DNA of 64,000 nucleotides from an uncultured Paracoccaceae bacterium (lineage in GTDB: Bacteria > Pseudomonadota > Alphaproteobacteria > Rhodobacterales > Rhodobacteraceae), in NCBI GenBank assembly GCA_947500825.1, contig CANMTR010000005.1:1-64000 (forward strand), given 5' to 3'. The position numbers and the translations under genes are program-made. The notes under the pieces are model-generated. The model saw only the letters and a program-made list of their open reading frames with translations. It did no database searches and was not told the origin of the DNA. Shown here piece after piece: positions 7,375 through 19,566 of the stretch (its first letter is position 1; the number at the start of each line of letters is the position of its first letter).

Positions 7375-9038
7375 CACAGGTCCATCAGCAGGCGACGGGG
7401 GTCTTCCAGCGCCTCCTTGACGCGGACGAGGAAGGTGACCGCGCCCTTGCCGTCGACGATGCGGTGGTCGTAGCTCAACGCCAGGTACATCATCGGCCGC
7501 GCGACGATCTGCCCGTCGATAACCATCGGGCGTTGCTGGATCTTGTGCATTCCGAGGATGCCCGACTGGGGCGGGTTGAGGATCGGGGAGGACATCAGCG
7601 AGCCGTAGACGCCGCCGTTCGAGATGGTGAAGGTGCCGCCCTGCATGTCGCCCATGGAGAGCTTGCCGTCGCGGGCCTTCTTGCCCTTGTCGTTGATGGC
7701 CTTCTCGATCGCGGCGAAGCCCATCGAGTCGGCGTCGCGGATCACGGGCACGACGAGGCCCTGGGGCGTGCCGGTGGCGATGCCCATGTGGACGAAGTTC
7801 TTGTAGACGACCTCGGTCCCGTCGATCTCGGCGTTGACCTCGGGGACCTCCTTGAGGGCGTGGCAGCACGCCTTGGTGAAGAAGGACATGAAGCCCAGCC
7901 GCACGCCGTGCTTCTTCTCGAACAACTCCTTGTATTCGCTACGCAATGCCATGACCTCGGTCATGTCCACCTCGTTGTAGGTGGTCAGCATCGCGGCGGT
8001 GTTCTGGGCGTCCTTGAGGCGCTTGGCGATGGTCTGGCGCAGGCGGGTCATCTTGACCCGCTCCTCGCGGTCGGCGTCCTGGGGCTGCGAAGGGGCGCGC
8101 TTGGGGGCCTCGGACTTGGGCGCGTCGGCCTTGGGGCCGGAGCCGCCCTGCTCGAGGGCCTTGAGGACGTCCTCCTTCATGATGCGGCCGTCCTTGCCGG
8201 TCCCCTCCACGTCGTCGGGCGACAGGCCCTTCTCCTCCATCATCTTGCTCGCCGAGGGGGCGTCGGAATCCCGTCGGTTTTCCGTCGGTTTCCCGGAGGA
8301 GGATTTTTCGCCACCGCCGGAAGCGGACTTCTCACCGGAGGAGGAGGACTGGGACGTGCCGGAGGCGGTGCCGCCGCCCGCGCCCTGGGACATTTTGGCG
8401 AGCACGCCGCCCGGCTCGACCGTCTCGCCCTCCTGCTTGAGGATCTTGGACAGGGTGCCGGCGGCGGGTGCGGGGACCTCGACCGAGACCTTGTCGGTCT
8501 CCAGCTCGCACAGCATCTCGTCGGCCTCGACGCTGTCGCCCTCCTTCTTGAACCAGGTGGCGACGGTGGCCTCGGAAACGCTCTCGCCCAGGGTGGGGAC
8601 CTCGACCTCGACCTCCTTGCCCGAGCCGCCCCCGTCGGAGGAGCCGCCGGAGGTGTCGCCGCCATCATCACCCGAGGAGGAGCCCGCGTCTGCCTTCTCG
8701 GAATCTGCCTTCCCGGAATCTGCCTTGTCGGAATCGGCGCCGGAATAGCCGCCCTGCTTGTCCTCGTCCCGGCGCGGCTCCATGCTCTCGGGGCCGGCAT
8801 TGCCGGCCTCGGCGATATGGGCCAGCAGGGCGTCGACGCCCACGGTATCGCCTTCCTGGGCGACGATCTCGTCGAGCGTGCCGGCGGCGGGGGAGGGGAC
8901 CTCCACCGTCACCTTGTCGGTCTCCAGCTCGCACAGCATCTCGTCGGCCTCGACGCGGTCGCCGGGCTTCTTGAACCAGGTGGCGATGGTCGCCTCGGAA
9001 ACGGATTCGCCCAGGGTTGGGACGCGGACTTCGGTCAT
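7374..9038 (-). CDS. odhB: Dihydrolipoyl succinyltransferase (E2 of 2-oxoglutarate dehydrogenase)
   Basis: This 554-residue E2 core protein transfers succinyl groups to CoA. It carries two lipoyl domains: residues 1-77 with lipoylated K42 in ETDKVTVEV, and about 145-217 with K183 in ETDKVSVEV. They are separated by long Ser/Gly/Asp-rich linkers. A peripheral-subunit-binding domain lies at about 259-297 ([20 protein letters not shown]). The catalytic domain ends with the H-x-x-x-D-G motif (HRIVDG, H525/D529). Many E2o proteins have one lipoyl domain, so two is a notable but known variant. It lies four bases downstream of odhA. Confidence 0.97.
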   Translation of the reverse strand: MTEVRVPTLGESVSEATIATWFKKPGDRVEADEMLCELETDKVTVEVPSPAAGTLDEIVAQEGDTVGVDALLAHIAEAGNAGPESMEPRRDEDKQGGYSGADSDKADSGKADSEKADAGSSSGDDGGDTSGGSSDGGGSGKEVEVEVPTLGESVSEATVATWFKKEGDSVEADEMLCELETDKVSVEVPAPAAGTLSKILKQEGETVEPGGVLAKMSQGAGGGTASGTSQSSSSGEKSASGGGEKSSSGKPTENRRDSDAPSASKMMEEKGLSPDDVEGTGKDGRIMKEDVLKALEQGGSGPKADAPKSEAPKRAPSQPQDADREERVKMTRLRQTIAKRLKDAQNTAAMLTTYNEVDMTEVMALRSEYKELFEKKHGVRLGFMSFFTKACCHALKEVPEVNAEIDGTEVVYKNFVHMGIATGTPQGLVVPVIRDADSMGFAAIEKAINDKGKKARDGKLSMGDMQGGTFTISNGGVYGSLMSSPILNPPQSGILGMHKIQQRPMVIDGQIVARPMMYLALSYDHRIVDGKGAVTFLVRVKEALEDPRRLLMDL

Positions 9039-9042
9039 GGTC

Positions 9043-12003
9043 TTATCCTTCGATGCCGAGCGCGGCGTTCACCAGCGCAGCTTGTTGTGTCTTGTGCGAG
9101 GAGGCCAGCCCCGTCGCGGGCGAGGCCATGGCCTGACGGCCGACATACTCGGGCCGGGTGTGGTCGGCCTTGATGCGGGTCAGGACCCATTCGATGTTGG
9201 GCTCGACGAAGGACCAGGCGCCCTGGTTCTTGGGCTCCTCCTGGCACCAGATCATCCGGGCCTGCTTGAAGCGCTGCAGCTCCTTGACCATCGAATGGGC
9301 GGGGAACGGATAGAACTGTTCCAGCCGCATCAGGTAGACATCGTCGAGACCTTCCTCGTCGCGCTTCTCCAGGAGGTCGTAGTAGACCTTGCCCGAGCAG
9401 ACGACGACGCGGCTGATCTGGTCGTCGGACTTGAGCTGCAGCTCCGACTGGCCCATCTCGGCGTCGTCCCACAGCACCCGGTGGAACGACGATCCCTCCA
9501 GGAAGTGCTCCGCCTTCGACACGGCGAGCTTGTGGCGCAGGAGCGACTTGGGCGTCATCAGGATCAGCGGCTTGCGGAACGAGCGGTGAAGCTGCCGGCG
9601 CAGGATGTGGAAGTAGTTGGCCGGCGTGGTGCAGTTGGCCACGATCCAGTTGTCCTGCCCGCATTGCTGCAAGAACCGCTCCAGCCGCGCGGAGGAGTGC
9701 TCGGGGCCCTGCCCCTCGTAGCCGTGGGGCAGCAGGCAGACGAGGCCCGACATCCTGAGCCACTTGGATTCACCCGACGAGATAAACTGGTCGAACATGA
9801 TCTGGGCGCCGTTGGCGAAGTCGCCGAACTGCGCCTCCCACAGGGTGAGGGCGTTGGGCTCGGACAGGGAATAGCCGTACTCGAAGCCCAGGACCGCGTA
9901 TTCGGAGAGCATCGAGTCGATGACGTCGTACTGGCTCTGCCCCTCGCGGATGTTGTTGAGCGGGTAGTAGCGCTTCTCGGTGTTCTGGTCGACGAGGGCC
10001 GAATGGCGCTGGGAGAAGGTGCCGCGGCCCGAATCCTGGCCCGACAGGCGCACGGGGTAGCCCTCGGTCAGGAGCGATCCGAAGGCGACGGCCTCGGCCG
10101 TGGCCCAGTCGAAGCCCTCGCCGGTCTCGAACATCTTGGTCTTGGCGTCCAGCAGGCGGCCCACGGTGCGGTGCAGGTCGAACCCCTCGGGCGCGGTGGT
10201 CAGCGCGCGGCCGATCTCGTCGAAGGTCTCGCGGGCGATGGCGGTCTTGCCGCGCTGGTACTTGTCGCCCTGCCGGTCGAGATGGGACCAGCGCCCGTCG
10301 AGCCAGTCGGCCTTGTTGGGCTTGTACTCCTTGCCGGCGTCGAACTCCTCGCCGAGGCGGGCCTGGAACTGGGACTTGGCATCCTCGATCTCGCCCTCGG
10401 GGATCAGCCCCTCCTTGGAGAGACGCTCGGAATAGAGCGACAGGGTGGTCTTCTTCTGCTTGATGACCTGGTACATGGCCGGGTTCGTGAACATGGGCTC
10501 GTCGCCCTCGTTGTGGCCGAACCGGCGGTAGCAGATCATGTCGATCACCACGTCCTTGCGGAACTTCTGCCGGAACTCGGTGGCGACCTTGGCGGCGTGG
10601 ACCACCGCCTCGGGGTCGTCGCCGTTGACGTGGAAGATCGGCGCCTCGACCATCAGCGCGATGTCGGTGGGATAGGGCGAGGTGCGCGAGAAGGCGGGCG
10701 AGGTGGTGAAGCCGATCTGGTTGTTCACCACGATGTGGATGGTGCCGCCCGTGCGGTGGCCGCGGATGCCCGAGAGCTGGAAGCACTCGGCCACGACGCC
10801 CTGGCCGGCGAAGGCCGCGTCGCCGTGCAGCAGGATCGGCAGCACCTCGTTACGGTCGCGGTCGCCGAGCTGGTCCTGCTTGGCGCGGGACTTGCCGAGG
10901 ACGACCGGGTTCACCGCCTCCAGGTGGGAGGGGTTCGCGGTCAGCGACAGGTGGACGTTGTTGCCGTCGAACTCCCGGTCGGAGGAGGCGCCGAGGTGGT
11001 ACTTCACGTCGCCGGAGCCTTCCACGTCGTCGGGCTTGAAGCTGCCGCCCTGGAACTCGTGGAAGATCGCCCGGTAGGGTTTGCTCATCACGTTGGCCAG
11101 GATCGACAGGCGGCCCCGGTGGGGCATGCCGATCACGACATCCTTCACGCCGAGCGCCCCGCCGCGCTTGATGATCTGCTCCATCGCGGGGATCAGCGCC
11201 TCGGCCCCGTCGAGGCCGAAGCGCTTGGTGCCCATGTATTTCACGTGGAGGAACTTCTCGAAGCCCTCGGCCTCCACCAGCTTGTTGAGGATCGCGCGGC
11301 GGCCCGTCTCGGTGAACTTGACCTCCTTGCCGTAGCCCTCGATCCGCTCCTTGAGCCAGCTGGCCTGCTCGGGGTCGGAGATGTGCATGTACTGGAGCGC
11401 GAAGGTGCCGCAATAGGTGCGCTTGACCAGATCCAGGATCTCGCGGAGGGGCGCGACCTCGAGCCCCAGAACGTTGTCGATGAAGATCTGGCGGTCCAGG
11501 TCGCTCTCGTCGAAGCCGTAGGACTTGTAGTCCAGCTCGGCCTGGTAGGGCTTGTCGCGCAGGCCCAGCGGGTCGAGATCGGCGTTGAGGTGGCCCCGGA
11601 TGCGGTAGGCGCGGATCAGCATCAGGGCGCGCACGGAATCGAGCACCGCGGCGCGGATCTGCTCGGTCGTGGCCTGCGCGCCGCTGGACGTCGCCTTGTC
11701 GCCGATCTTGCGGGCGATGGCGTCGCCGTCGGCCTCGGGGGCCGCGGGCCACTGCCCGTCGAGGGCATGGGTGATCTCGTCGTCGGGCTGGGGGGGCCAG
11801 TCCTTGCGCGCCCAGGAGGGGCCGGCGGCCTCGGCGCGGGCGTCGCCCTCGCCTTCCATCTGGTCGAAGAACTCGCGCCAGCTCTGCTCCACCGAGGACG
11901 GGTCCTGGGCGTAGCGGGCGTGGAGCTGCTCGAGATAGGTGGCGTTCTGCCCTCCCATGAAGCTCGAGGCGCGAAAGACGTCGTTGCGGGACTGATCAGT
12001 CAT
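9043..12003 (-). CDS. odhA: 2-oxoglutarate dehydrogenase E1 component
   Basis: This thiamine-diphosphate enzyme of 986 residues decarboxylates 2-oxoglutarate and loads succinyl onto the E2 lipoyl arm. Recognisable segments are the N-terminal [40 protein letters not shown] in the substrate region, [13 protein letters not shown] (the ThDP-binding GDA motif), the conserved [14 protein letters not shown] and the C-terminal [20 protein letters not shown]. The length matches the family. The ATG at 12003 overlaps the stop of the DUF805 gene by four bases, and odhB starts four bases after its stop. This indicates one operon. Confidence 0.98.
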   Translation of the reverse strand: MTDQSRNDVFRASSFMGGQNATYLEQLHARYAQDPSSVEQSWREFFDQMEGEGDARAEAAGPSWARKDWPPQPDDEITHALDGQWPAAPEADGDAIARKIGDKATSSGAQATTEQIRAAVLDSVRALMLIRAYRIRGHLNADLDPLGLRDKPYQAELDYKSYGFDESDLDRQIFIDNVLGLEVAPLREILDLVKRTYCGTFALQYMHISDPEQASWLKERIEGYGKEVKFTETGRRAILNKLVEAEGFEKFLHVKYMGTKRFGLDGAEALIPAMEQIIKRGGALGVKDVVIGMPHRGRLSILANVMSKPYRAIFHEFQGGSFKPDDVEGSGDVKYHLGASSDREFDGNNVHLSLTANPSHLEAVNPVVLGKSRAKQDQLGDRDRNEVLPILLHGDAAFAGQGVVAECFQLSGIRGHRTGGTIHIVVNNQIGFTTSPAFSRTSPYPTDIALMVEAPIFHVNGDDPEAVVHAAKVATEFRQKFRKDVVIDMICYRRFGHNEGDEPMFTNPAMYQVIKQKKTTLSLYSERLSKEGLIPEGEIEDAKSQFQARLGEEFDAGKEYKPNKADWLDGRWSHLDRQGDKYQRGKTAIARETFDEIGRALTTAPEGFDLHRTVGRLLDAKTKMFETGEGFDWATAEAVAFGSLLTEGYPVRLSGQDSGRGTFSQRHSALVDQNTEKRYYPLNNIREGQSQYDVIDSMLSEYAVLGFEYGYSLSEPNALTLWEAQFGDFANGAQIMFDQFISSGESKWLRMSGLVCLLPHGYEGQGPEHSSARLERFLQQCGQDNWIVANCTTPANYFHILRRQLHRSFRKPLILMTPKSLLRHKLAVSKAEHFLEGSSFHRVLWDDAEMGQSELQLKSDDQISRVVVCSGKVYYDLLEKRDEEGLDDVYLMRLEQFYPFPAHSMVKELQRFKQARMIWCQEEPKNQGAWSFVEPNIEWVLTRIKADHTRPEYVGRQAMASPATGLASSHKTQQAALVNAALGIEG

Positions 12004-12524
12004 GATGTCACCTCATGGGGGTTGGGGCCGTGCGCGTTCGGCCCGGGCTCGGAGGGGCTGGCCAGCCACCAGATAACCACGAGCGGGGAAAGAAAAAGAA
12101 CGATCAATGCGATGCCGATCACGATGGTGGCCCCGCCGGCGAAGAGCGCGGCGAAGTCGCCGCGCGCCAGAGGCGCGAACCCGCCCAGGAGCCCGGCGAA
12201 GGTGGCGATGCCCACCATCACGATCAGCGGATAGAACAGCGAGAGCCCGGAGCGGCCGGTGTCGTGCATGCGCCGCCATCCGGCGGCGAGCATCGGCACC
12301 AGGAGCGCCAGGCCGAAGAGAAACTCAACGGGGCCGTCGCGGCGCTCCCCGGTGGCGGTACCGGCGATTACCGGCGTCCCGAACAGCGCCCGGTCGATCG
12401 CGGCGGCCAGGAGGCTGCCCAGCAGGAAGAAGAGGGCGAAGAACCAGAACTCCGTCCGCGGGGCGCGGCCGCGGAAAGTCGCGTAGTTGGCCAGGCAGGA
12501 TCGGACGGCGCGCGCGAAACTCAT
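12000..12524 (-). CDS. DUF805 membrane protein
   Basis: This 174-residue protein starts MSFARAVRSCLANYATFRGR, followed by APRTEFWFFALF, the standard opening of DUF805 proteins (a soluble helix, then R-x-x-R-x-E-F-W-x-F at the first membrane segment). Four hydrophobic segments follow, at about residues 27-45, 70-85, 97-115 and 125-155, with a conserved WRRMHDTGRSGL loop between the second and third. The family is widespread and of unknown function. The stop overlaps the odhA start by four bases, so the two are translationally coupled. Confidence 0.9.
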   Translation of the reverse strand: MSFARAVRSCLANYATFRGRAPRTEFWFFALFFLLGSLLAAAIDRALFGTPVIAGTATGERRDGPVEFLFGLALLVPMLAAGWRRMHDTGRSGLSLFYPLIVMVGIATFAGLLGGFAPLARGDFAALFAGGATIVIGIALIVLFLSPLVVIWWLASPSEPGPNAHGPNPHEVTS

Positions 12525-12637
12525 GGGGCGCCCCGGGGCGCGCCCCGCCCCGTCCCGATCCGTTCCGGCATGTGGTCCGTCGCGTGCATGGTTCCGCCCG
12601 GAGAGGAGGGCCGGCGCGGCGGCCGGCCCGGATCAGA

Positions 12638-13519
12638 TCAGCCGATCGCCTTCAGCACGGCCTGGCCCAGCCCGGCGGGGCTGTCGGCCACGGTGATGCC
12701 AGCGGCCTCCATCGCGGCGATCTTGCTGTCGGCGTCGCCCTTGCCGCCCGCCACGATGGCGCCAGCATGGCCCATCCGCCGGCCCGGAGGCGCGGTGCGG
12801 CCCGCGATGAAGCCGGCCGTGGGCTTCCAGCGGCCGCGCTTGCGCTCGTCGGCGAGGAACTGGGCGGCGTCCTCCTCGGCCTGGCCGCCGATCTCGCCGA
12901 TCATGATGATGGCTTGCGTCTCCTCGTCGGCGAGGAACATCTCGAGCACGTCGATATGCTCGGTGCCCTTGATCGGGTCGCCGCCGATCCCCACGCAGGT
13001 GGACTGGCCGAGGCCGACATCGGTGGTCTGCTTCACGGCCTCGTAGGTCAGCGTGCCCGAGCGGGACACGACGCCCACCTTGCCGCGCTTGTGAATGTGG
13101 CCGGGCATGATGCCGATCTTGCAGGCGTCGGGCGTGATCACGCCGGGACAGTTGGGCCCGATCAGCGTGGTGTCCGAGCCGTCGAGCGCGCGCTTGACGC
13201 GCATCATGTCGAGCACCGGGATACCTTCGGTGATGCACACGACGAGGCCGATCCGCGCATCGATCGCCTCGAGGATCGAGTCGGCGGCGAAGGGGGGCGG
13301 CACGTAGATCACCGAGGCGTCGGCGCCGGTACGCTCCACCGCCTCGTGGCAGCTGTCGAACACGGGCAGGTCGAGATGGGTCTGCCCACCCTTGCCGGGG
13401 GTGACGCCGCCCACCATCTGCGTGCCGTAGGCGATGGCCTGTTCCGAGTGGAACGTGCCTTGGCTGCCGGTGAAGCCCTGGCAGATCACCTTCGTGTTCT
13501 TGTCGACGAGAATGGCCAT
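12638..13519 (-). CDS. sucD: Succinyl-CoA synthetase alpha subunit
   Basis: This 293-residue subunit carries the phosphohistidine and CoA-binding Rossmann domain of succinyl-CoA synthetase (ADP/GDP-forming). The start [20 protein letters not shown] includes the CoA-binding T-G-S-Q-G loop. The central region has [20 protein letters not shown], and the ligase signature near the end includes [10 protein letters not shown] and [12 protein letters not shown], which bears the phosphorylated His. It is 31 bases from the small membrane protein gene upstream, with sucC beyond that. The region after its stop (about 12609-12628) holds a GC-rich hairpin without a U-run. Confidence 0.97.
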   Translation of the reverse strand: MAILVDKNTKVICQGFTGSQGTFHSEQAIAYGTQMVGGVTPGKGGQTHLDLPVFDSCHEAVERTGADASVIYVPPPFAADSILEAIDARIGLVVCITEGIPVLDMMRVKRALDGSDTTLIGPNCPGVITPDACKIGIMPGHIHKRGKVGVVSRSGTLTYEAVKQTTDVGLGQSTCVGIGGDPIKGTEHIDVLEMFLADEETQAIIMIGEIGGQAEEDAAQFLADERKRGRWKPTAGFIAGRTAPPGRRMGHAGAIVAGGKGDADSKIAAMEAAGITVADSPAGLGQAVLKAIG

Positions 13520-13550
13520 GAAGGCTCCTTAGGTCTGTCGTGTCGGGGGA

Positions 13551-13847
13551 TCAGAACAGCTCTTCGCCGTCCTCGACCACCCCATCGAGAAGGCGGACGA
13601 GGACGAGCCCCGCGCCCATGATCAGGAGGGTCCGGCCGATGGAGCCGGTCAGGTTGGAGGGCAGGACCCGCGCGACGCCGTCGCGCAGGTGGCGCGCGGC
13701 GCGGCGGGCACCGCTGTAGCGGTGGGTCGCCTCGGGCCGGTCGGGCAGGGCGAGCGCGCTGGGCTGCCAGCGCCGGATCAACAGGCCGCCCCCGATGAGG
13801 GCGGCGCCGATGATCAGGGGGGCGGCGTCGGTGACGGGCTTGGTCAT
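13551..13847 (-). CDS. Small two-helix membrane protein between sucC and sucD
   Basis: This 98-residue protein has hydrophobic segments at about residues 8-24 ([16 protein letters not shown]) and 68-88 ([20 protein letters not shown]). Between them is a basic loop ([20 protein letters not shown]), and the C-terminal tail is acidic (VVEDGEELF). I do not recognise a family. It lies 37 bases after the sucC stop and 31 bases before sucD, in the same direction, so it must be co-transcribed with both subunits of succinyl-CoA synthetase. A link to the enzyme is not otherwise visible. Confidence 0.72.
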   Translation of the reverse strand: MTKPVTDAAPLIIGAALIGGGLLIRRWQPSALALPDRPEATHRYSGARRAARHLRDGVARVLPSNLTGSIGRTLLIMGAGLVLVRLLDGVVEDGEELF

Positions 13848-13884
13848 GGCCTTGCTCCTCGGTCCGGGGGCGGGTGGCCGGGCC

Positions 13885-15078
13885 TCAGCCCTTCACCGCC
13901 TTGACGATCTTCTCGGCGGCGTCGGAAAGGTCGTCGGCGGCGATCACGTCGAGGCCGGAGCCCTCGATGATCTCCTTGCCCTGGTCCACGTTCGTCCCTT
14001 CGAGGCGCACGACGAGGGGGACGCTCAGGCCCACTTCCTTGACCGCGGCGATCACGCCCTCGGCGATGACGTCGCAACGCATGATGCCGCCGAAGATGTT
14101 GACCAGGATGCCCTTCACGTTCTTGTCGGACGTGATGATCTTGAACGCCTCGGTCACCTTCTCCTTGGTGGCGCCGCCGCCCACGTCGAGGAAGTTGGCG
14201 GGCTCGGCGCCTTTCAGCTTGATGATGTCCATCGTCGCCATGGCCAGGCCCGCGCCGTTGACCATGCAGCCGATCTCGCCGTCGAGGGCGATGTAGTTGA
14301 GGTCGTACTTGGAGGCCTGGAGCTCCTTGCTGTCCTCCTCGGTCTCGTCGCGCAGGGACGCGATGTCCTGGTGGCGGTAGAGCGCGTTACCGTCGAAGCC
14401 GACCTTGGCGTCGAGCACCTTGAGGTCGCCCGCCTCGGTGACGATGAGCGGGTTGATCTCGAGCTGCTCCATGTCCTTCTCGACGAAGGCCCGGTAGAGG
14501 ATGCCCATCAGCTTGACGCATTGCTTCATCGCCTGGCCTTCGAGCCCGAGGGCGAAGGCGACGCGGCGGCCGTGATAGGGCATGTAGCCGGTGGCGGGGT
14601 CCACGTCGAAGCTGAGGATCTTGTCGGGGGTGGAGGCGGCGACCTCCTCGATGTCCATGCCGCCCTCGGTGGAGCACACGAACGAGATGCGGCTGCTCTG
14701 CCGGTCCACGAGGAGCGCGAGGTAGAGCTCGCGCGAGATGTCGGAGCCGTCCTCGAAGTAGATGCGGTTGACCTGCTTGCCGGCCTCGCCCGTCTGGTGG
14801 GTCACCAGGGTGCGGCCGAGCATCCGGCGCGCCTCGTCGGCGGCCTCCTCGACGGACTTGGCGAGGCGCACGCCGCCCTTCTCGCCCGCGTCGGCCTCCT
14901 TGAAGGAGCCCTTGCCGCGGCCGCCGGCGTGGATCTGGGCCTTGACCACCCAGAGCGGGCCGTCGAGCTCGCCCGCCGCGGTCTTGGCCTCCTCGGCGCG
15001 GGTGACGACGCGGCCGTCGGACACGGGGGCGCCGTAATCGCGCAGCAGCGCCTTGGCCTGGTATTCGTGGATGTTCAT
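13885..15078 (-). CDS. sucC: Succinyl-CoA synthetase beta subunit
   Basis: This ATP-grasp subunit (397 residues) binds nucleotide and succinate and forms succinyl-CoA synthetase with SucD. It opens [20 protein letters not shown], the standard start of the family. The ATP-grasp core includes [18 protein letters not shown], and the C-terminal ligase domain contains [15 protein letters not shown] and [16 protein letters not shown]. Length is normal. The ATG at 15078 is the family start; the open frame further upstream is not coding. A conserved regulatory element lies 111-141 bases upstream, so sucC may head its own transcript even though mdh precedes it. Confidence 0.97.
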   Translation of the reverse strand: MNIHEYQAKALLRDYGAPVSDGRVVTRAEEAKTAAGELDGPLWVVKAQIHAGGRGKGSFKEADAGEKGGVRLAKSVEEAADEARRMLGRTLVTHQTGEAGKQVNRIYFEDGSDISRELYLALLVDRQSSRISFVCSTEGGMDIEEVAASTPDKILSFDVDPATGYMPYHGRRVAFALGLEGQAMKQCVKLMGILYRAFVEKDMEQLEINPLIVTEAGDLKVLDAKVGFDGNALYRHQDIASLRDETEEDSKELQASKYDLNYIALDGEIGCMVNGAGLAMATMDIIKLKGAEPANFLDVGGGATKEKVTEAFKIITSDKNVKGILVNIFGGIMRCDVIAEGVIAAVKEVGLSVPLVVRLEGTNVDQGKEIIEGSGLDVIAADDLSDAAEKIVKAVKG

Positions 15079-15188
15079 CCGAAAAGACTCCGCGGCTGGA
15101 CCATTTGCAGGGGCTTGTGCCACGCTCGACGCGCCCTGCCAACGCAAACCCGCGCGGATCCGCGCACCCGGCCGGGAATTGCCAGGTC

Positions 15189-15219
15189 TGTGATCACACG
15201 CCGCGAAGGTGTGATCGCA
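15189..15219. promoter_or_regulatory. Paired TGTGATC operator upstream of sucC
   Basis: TGTGATCACA (15189-15198, a perfect 10-bp palindrome) and TGTGATCGCA (15210-15219) lie in direct orientation with start points exactly 21 bp apart, that is two turns of DNA. The pair lies 111-141 bases upstream of the sucC ATG, between sucC and the mdh terminator. The same pair with the same spacing occurs upstream of sdhC, which makes a shared regulator of TCA genes likely. The AkgR regulator described in Rhodobacter sphaeroides is one candidate, but I cannot recall its site with certainty. Confidence 0.65.
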
Positions 15220-15234
15220 CCCCGCCCGGGCACG

Positions 15235-15265
15235 AAAAAGGGCGCGCCCCGGGGAGGGCGCGCCC
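15235..15265 (-). terminator. Rho-independent terminator of mdh
   Basis: Two copies of the palindromic GGGCGCGCCC (15240-15249 and 15256-15265) form a ten-base-pair stem with a six-base loop. On the minus strand the stem is followed directly by five T (15239-15235). It lies 25 bases after the mdh stop and separates mdh from sucC, supporting independent transcription of sucC. Confidence 0.8.
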
Positions 15266-15290
15266 TTCGGGCCCGGCAGTGCCGGAGAGG

Positions 15291-17193
<1,903 letters not shown>

Positions 17194-17297
17194 AGATGTG
17201 CCTCCTGATGTCACGGACGTGCCGCGTGTGGGCAGACAATTCAGTCCCCTGCGGTAGAGTTCCGGCCTGAGGGCCGATTGCGGGATCGGAGGTGTCC

Positions 17298-18053
17298 ATG
17301 GAAGCGGGTGGAGCGTCGTTCTATGCCGTCGCGGCGGTGGCCGTGTTCGTCGCGGCGGTCTCGAAGGGGGGATTCGGCTCGGGCGCGGCCTTCGCGGGGG
17401 CCGTGATCCTGGCGCTGGTGGTGCCACCCGACCGGGCGCTGGCGATCATGCTGCCCCTCCTGATGCTGATGGACGCGACGGCGCTGCCCGCCTTCTGGCG
17501 CCGCTGGGACGGGCCGGCGGCACGGGCGCTGATCCTGGGCGCGGTGCCGGGCGTGGCGCTGGCGGCGCTGGTGGTCAGCCGGGCCCCTGCCGACGCGATC
17601 CGCGTTCTGATCGGGGCGATCGCGCTCGGGTTCGTGGCCTTCCAGGTGGCGCGGTCGCGGGGCCTCGTGCGGCCCGAGGGGCTGCCGGCGGGCCGGGTCT
17701 CGGGCGGGATATGGGGCGCGGTAGCGGGCTTCACCAGCTTCGTCAGCCACGCGGGCGGGCCGCCCGCGGCCGTCTACCTGCTGTCGCGCGGCGTGGCGAA
17801 GGAGGCCTACCAGGCGACGACGGTGGTGACGTTCTGGGCGATCAACCTGATGAAGATCGGCCCCTACGTGGCGCTGGGCGCCGTCGATACCGACACCCTG
17901 TGGACCGCCGCCGCGCTGGCGCCCGTGGCGGTGGCGGGGATCGGCGCGGGGATTGTGGCGCATCGCGTGATCTCGCCCGTCTGGTACTTCCGCGTCACCT
18001 ACACCCTTCTCGTGGTGGCGGGCGCGCGCCTCGTCTGGACCGGGGTGACCTGA
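17298..18053 (+). CDS. TauE/SafE-family (TSUP) membrane transporter
   Basis: This 251-residue integral membrane protein has about eight hydrophobic segments in two related halves. Each half starts with a glycine-rich motif of the family: VAAVSKGGFGSGAAFAG near the N-terminus and AGFTSFVSHAGGPPAAVYLL in the middle. TSUP proteins are proposed exporters of sulfite, sulfonates or organic anions; the substrate here cannot be told. The ATG at 17298 is preferred over a GTG at 17292 because CGGAGG lies five bases before it. It is divergent from the PRC-barrel gene and lies 86 bases upstream of the malyl-CoA thioesterase gene. Confidence 0.88.
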   Translation: MEAGGASFYAVAAVAVFVAAVSKGGFGSGAAFAGAVILALVVPPDRALAIMLPLLMLMDATALPAFWRRWDGPAARALILGAVPGVALAALVVSRAPADAIRVLIGAIALGFVAFQVARSRGLVRPEGLPAGRVSGGIWGAVAGFTSFVSHAGGPPAAVYLLSRGVAKEAYQATTVVTFWAINLMKIGPYVALGAVDTDTLWTAAALAPVAVAGIGAGIVAHRVISPVWYFRVTYTLLVVAGARLVWTGVT

Positions 18054-18139
18054 GCGGCGCCGCGGTGCGGCGATATGGCCTTGCGCGATCGTGCCGATCC
18101 ATGGCACGTCGCGACACAATATTACCCGAGGAGAGCGGC

Positions 18140-18994
18140 ATGAGCGAGCGTATGCGTCCCTGGAGGTCGGTCCTCTACATCCCCGGATCGAAGGCGCGGG
18201 CGCTGGAGAAGGCCCGCGAGCTTGCCGTGGACGCGATCATCTTCGATCTGGAGGACGCGGTCGCGCCGGGAGAGAAGGCCGCCGCCCGCGAGACGCTTGC
18301 CGGGGCCCTGCGCCAGGGCGGGTACGGCGACCGGGCGAGCCTGGTGCGGATCAACGCGCTCGACACCGAATGGGGTGAGGACGACCTGGAGGCGGTCTCG
18401 GCCACCCAGCCCCACGCGATCGTGCTGCCCAAGGTCGATGCGGCCCGCGACGTGGGGAAGCTGGCCGAACGGCTGGCGCTGATGCCCGGCACCCAGAATA
18501 CCCGGATCTGGGCGATGATGGAGACGGCGCGGGGCGTGCTCGACGCCGCCGCCATCGCCCGGTCGCCGCGGATGGAGGGCTTCGTGATGGGCACCAACGA
18601 CCTGGCCGCCGAGCTGGGCTGCGAGCCGGGCGCCGACCGGATGCCGCTGACGGCCGCGCTGCAGGGCTGCGTGATGGCGGCGCGGGCGGCCGGGATCGCC
18701 GTGGTCGACGGCGTCTACAACAAGTTCAAGGACGAGGAGGGGCTGCGGGCGGAATGCGCCCAGGGCCGGCGCCTGGGGATGGACGGCAAGAGCCTGATCC
18801 ACCCCTCGCAGGTCGAGCCCGCCAACGCGGCCTTCACCCCCTCGCAGGAGGAGGTCGAGCTGGCCCGCCGCCAGATCGCGGCATGGGAGGAGGCCTCGGC
18901 CGCGGGGCAGGGCGTGGCGGTGCTCGACGGCCAGATCGTGGAGAACCTGCACGTGGCCAAGGCGCGCAAGACGCTGGCGCAGGCGGGGGCGTGA
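18140..18994 (+). CDS. mcl2: (3S)-malyl-CoA thioesterase, CitE-like
   Basis: This TIM-barrel CoA-ester hydrolase/lyase family protein (284 residues) opens with RPWRSVLYIPGSKARALEKA, followed by DAIIFDLEDAVAPGEK. The metal- and substrate-binding Glu and Asp residues lie in WAMMETARGVL and GFVMGTNDLAAELG, and the family end includes GKSLIHPSQVEPAN. It matches my memory of Rhodobacter sphaeroides Mcl2 much better than Mcl1, including the C-terminal GQIVENLHVAKARKTLA. Mcl2 releases malate from (3S)-malyl-CoA as the last step of the ethylmalonyl-CoA pathway. It starts the block mcl2-nnrU-DUF1737-mch, with a GAGGAGAG ribosome-binding region at 18128-18135. Confidence 0.9.
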   Translation: MSERMRPWRSVLYIPGSKARALEKARELAVDAIIFDLEDAVAPGEKAAARETLAGALRQGGYGDRASLVRINALDTEWGEDDLEAVSATQPHAIVLPKVDAARDVGKLAERLALMPGTQNTRIWAMMETARGVLDAAAIARSPRMEGFVMGTNDLAAELGCEPGADRMPLTAALQGCVMAARAAGIAVVDGVYNKFKDEEGLRAECAQGRRLGMDGKSLIHPSQVEPANAAFTPSQEEVELARRQIAAWEEASAAGQGVAVLDGQIVENLHVAKARKTLAQAGA

Positions 18995-18998
18995 CGCC

Positions 18999-19559
18999 AT
19001 GGCGATCCTGATCCTCGGCCTCGCGCTCTGGGTGGGCGCGCACATGTTCAAGCGCGCCGCCCCCGCCGCGCGGGAGGCAATGGACGCCCGGATGGGCAAG
19101 GGCGCAAAGATCGCGTTCGCCGTCGTCCTGGCCGTGTCGGTGGTGCTGATGGTGATCGGGTATCGCGGCGGGCCCTACATCGCCGTCTACACGCCCCCGG
19201 CCTGGGGCGTTCACCTCAACAACCTGCTGATGTACGTGGCCATCGCGCTGTTCGGGCTGGGATCGTCGAAATCGACCCTGCGCGGCACGCTGCGGCACCC
19301 GCAGCTCATGGGGTTCGCCCTGTGGGCGGGGCTGCACCTGCTGGTGAATGGAGACCTCTACTCGGTGGTGATGTTCGGCACGCTCCTGGCCTGGGCGCTG
19401 GCCGAGATCGCGGTGCTGAACGCCACGACGCCTGCCCCCGCCCCCTACGAGGGCGGCTCGGGGAAGGGGACCGTCCGGCTGGCCGTGATCGCCCTCGTCC
19501 TCTACGTCGTGATCACCGCCATCCACGCCTGGCTGGGCGTGTGGCCCTTCGCAGGATGA
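18999..19559 (+). CDS. NnrU-family membrane protein
   Basis: This 186-residue protein has about five membrane segments and the NnrU family pattern: an N-terminal ILGLALWVGAHMFKRAAP, a central PPAWGVHLNNLLM and STLRGTLRHPQLMGFALWAG, and a conserved His-containing ALWAGLHLLVNGDLYSVVMF. NnrU-type proteins are linked by name to nitric oxide metabolism in denitrifiers, but many family members occur without denitrification genes. It starts four bases after the mcl2 stop and is followed seven bases later by the DUF1737 gene. It therefore rides in the ethylmalonyl-CoA operon with no obvious metabolic connection. Confidence 0.85.
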   Translation: MAILILGLALWVGAHMFKRAAPAAREAMDARMGKGAKIAFAVVLAVSVVLMVIGYRGGPYIAVYTPPAWGVHLNNLLMYVAIALFGLGSSKSTLRGTLRHPQLMGFALWAGLHLLVNGDLYSVVMFGTLLAWALAEIAVLNATTPAPAPYEGGSGKGTVRLAVIALVLYVVITAIHAWLGVWPFAG

Positions 19560-19566
19560 GGATGCC

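Noticed and set aside
8758-12234. A 1158-residue plus-strand open frame opposite odhA and odhB
   Set aside because: Another antisense shadow in GC-rich DNA; both genes on the minus strand are full-length known enzymes.
12525-12637. GC-rich inverted repeat after sucD (about 12609-12628) as a terminator
   Set aside because: The stem is plausible but no U-rich tail follows, so it is mentioned only under sucD and not called as a terminator.
17298-18053. Reading the first TauE/SafE gene as part of a sulfur oxidation locus
   Set aside because: No sox, sor or sulfonate genes are near; the family alone does not support a specific substrate.
18999-19559. NnrU as evidence for denitrification in this organism
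   Set aside because: No nir, nor or nos genes are present, and NnrU relatives occur in many non-denitrifiers.
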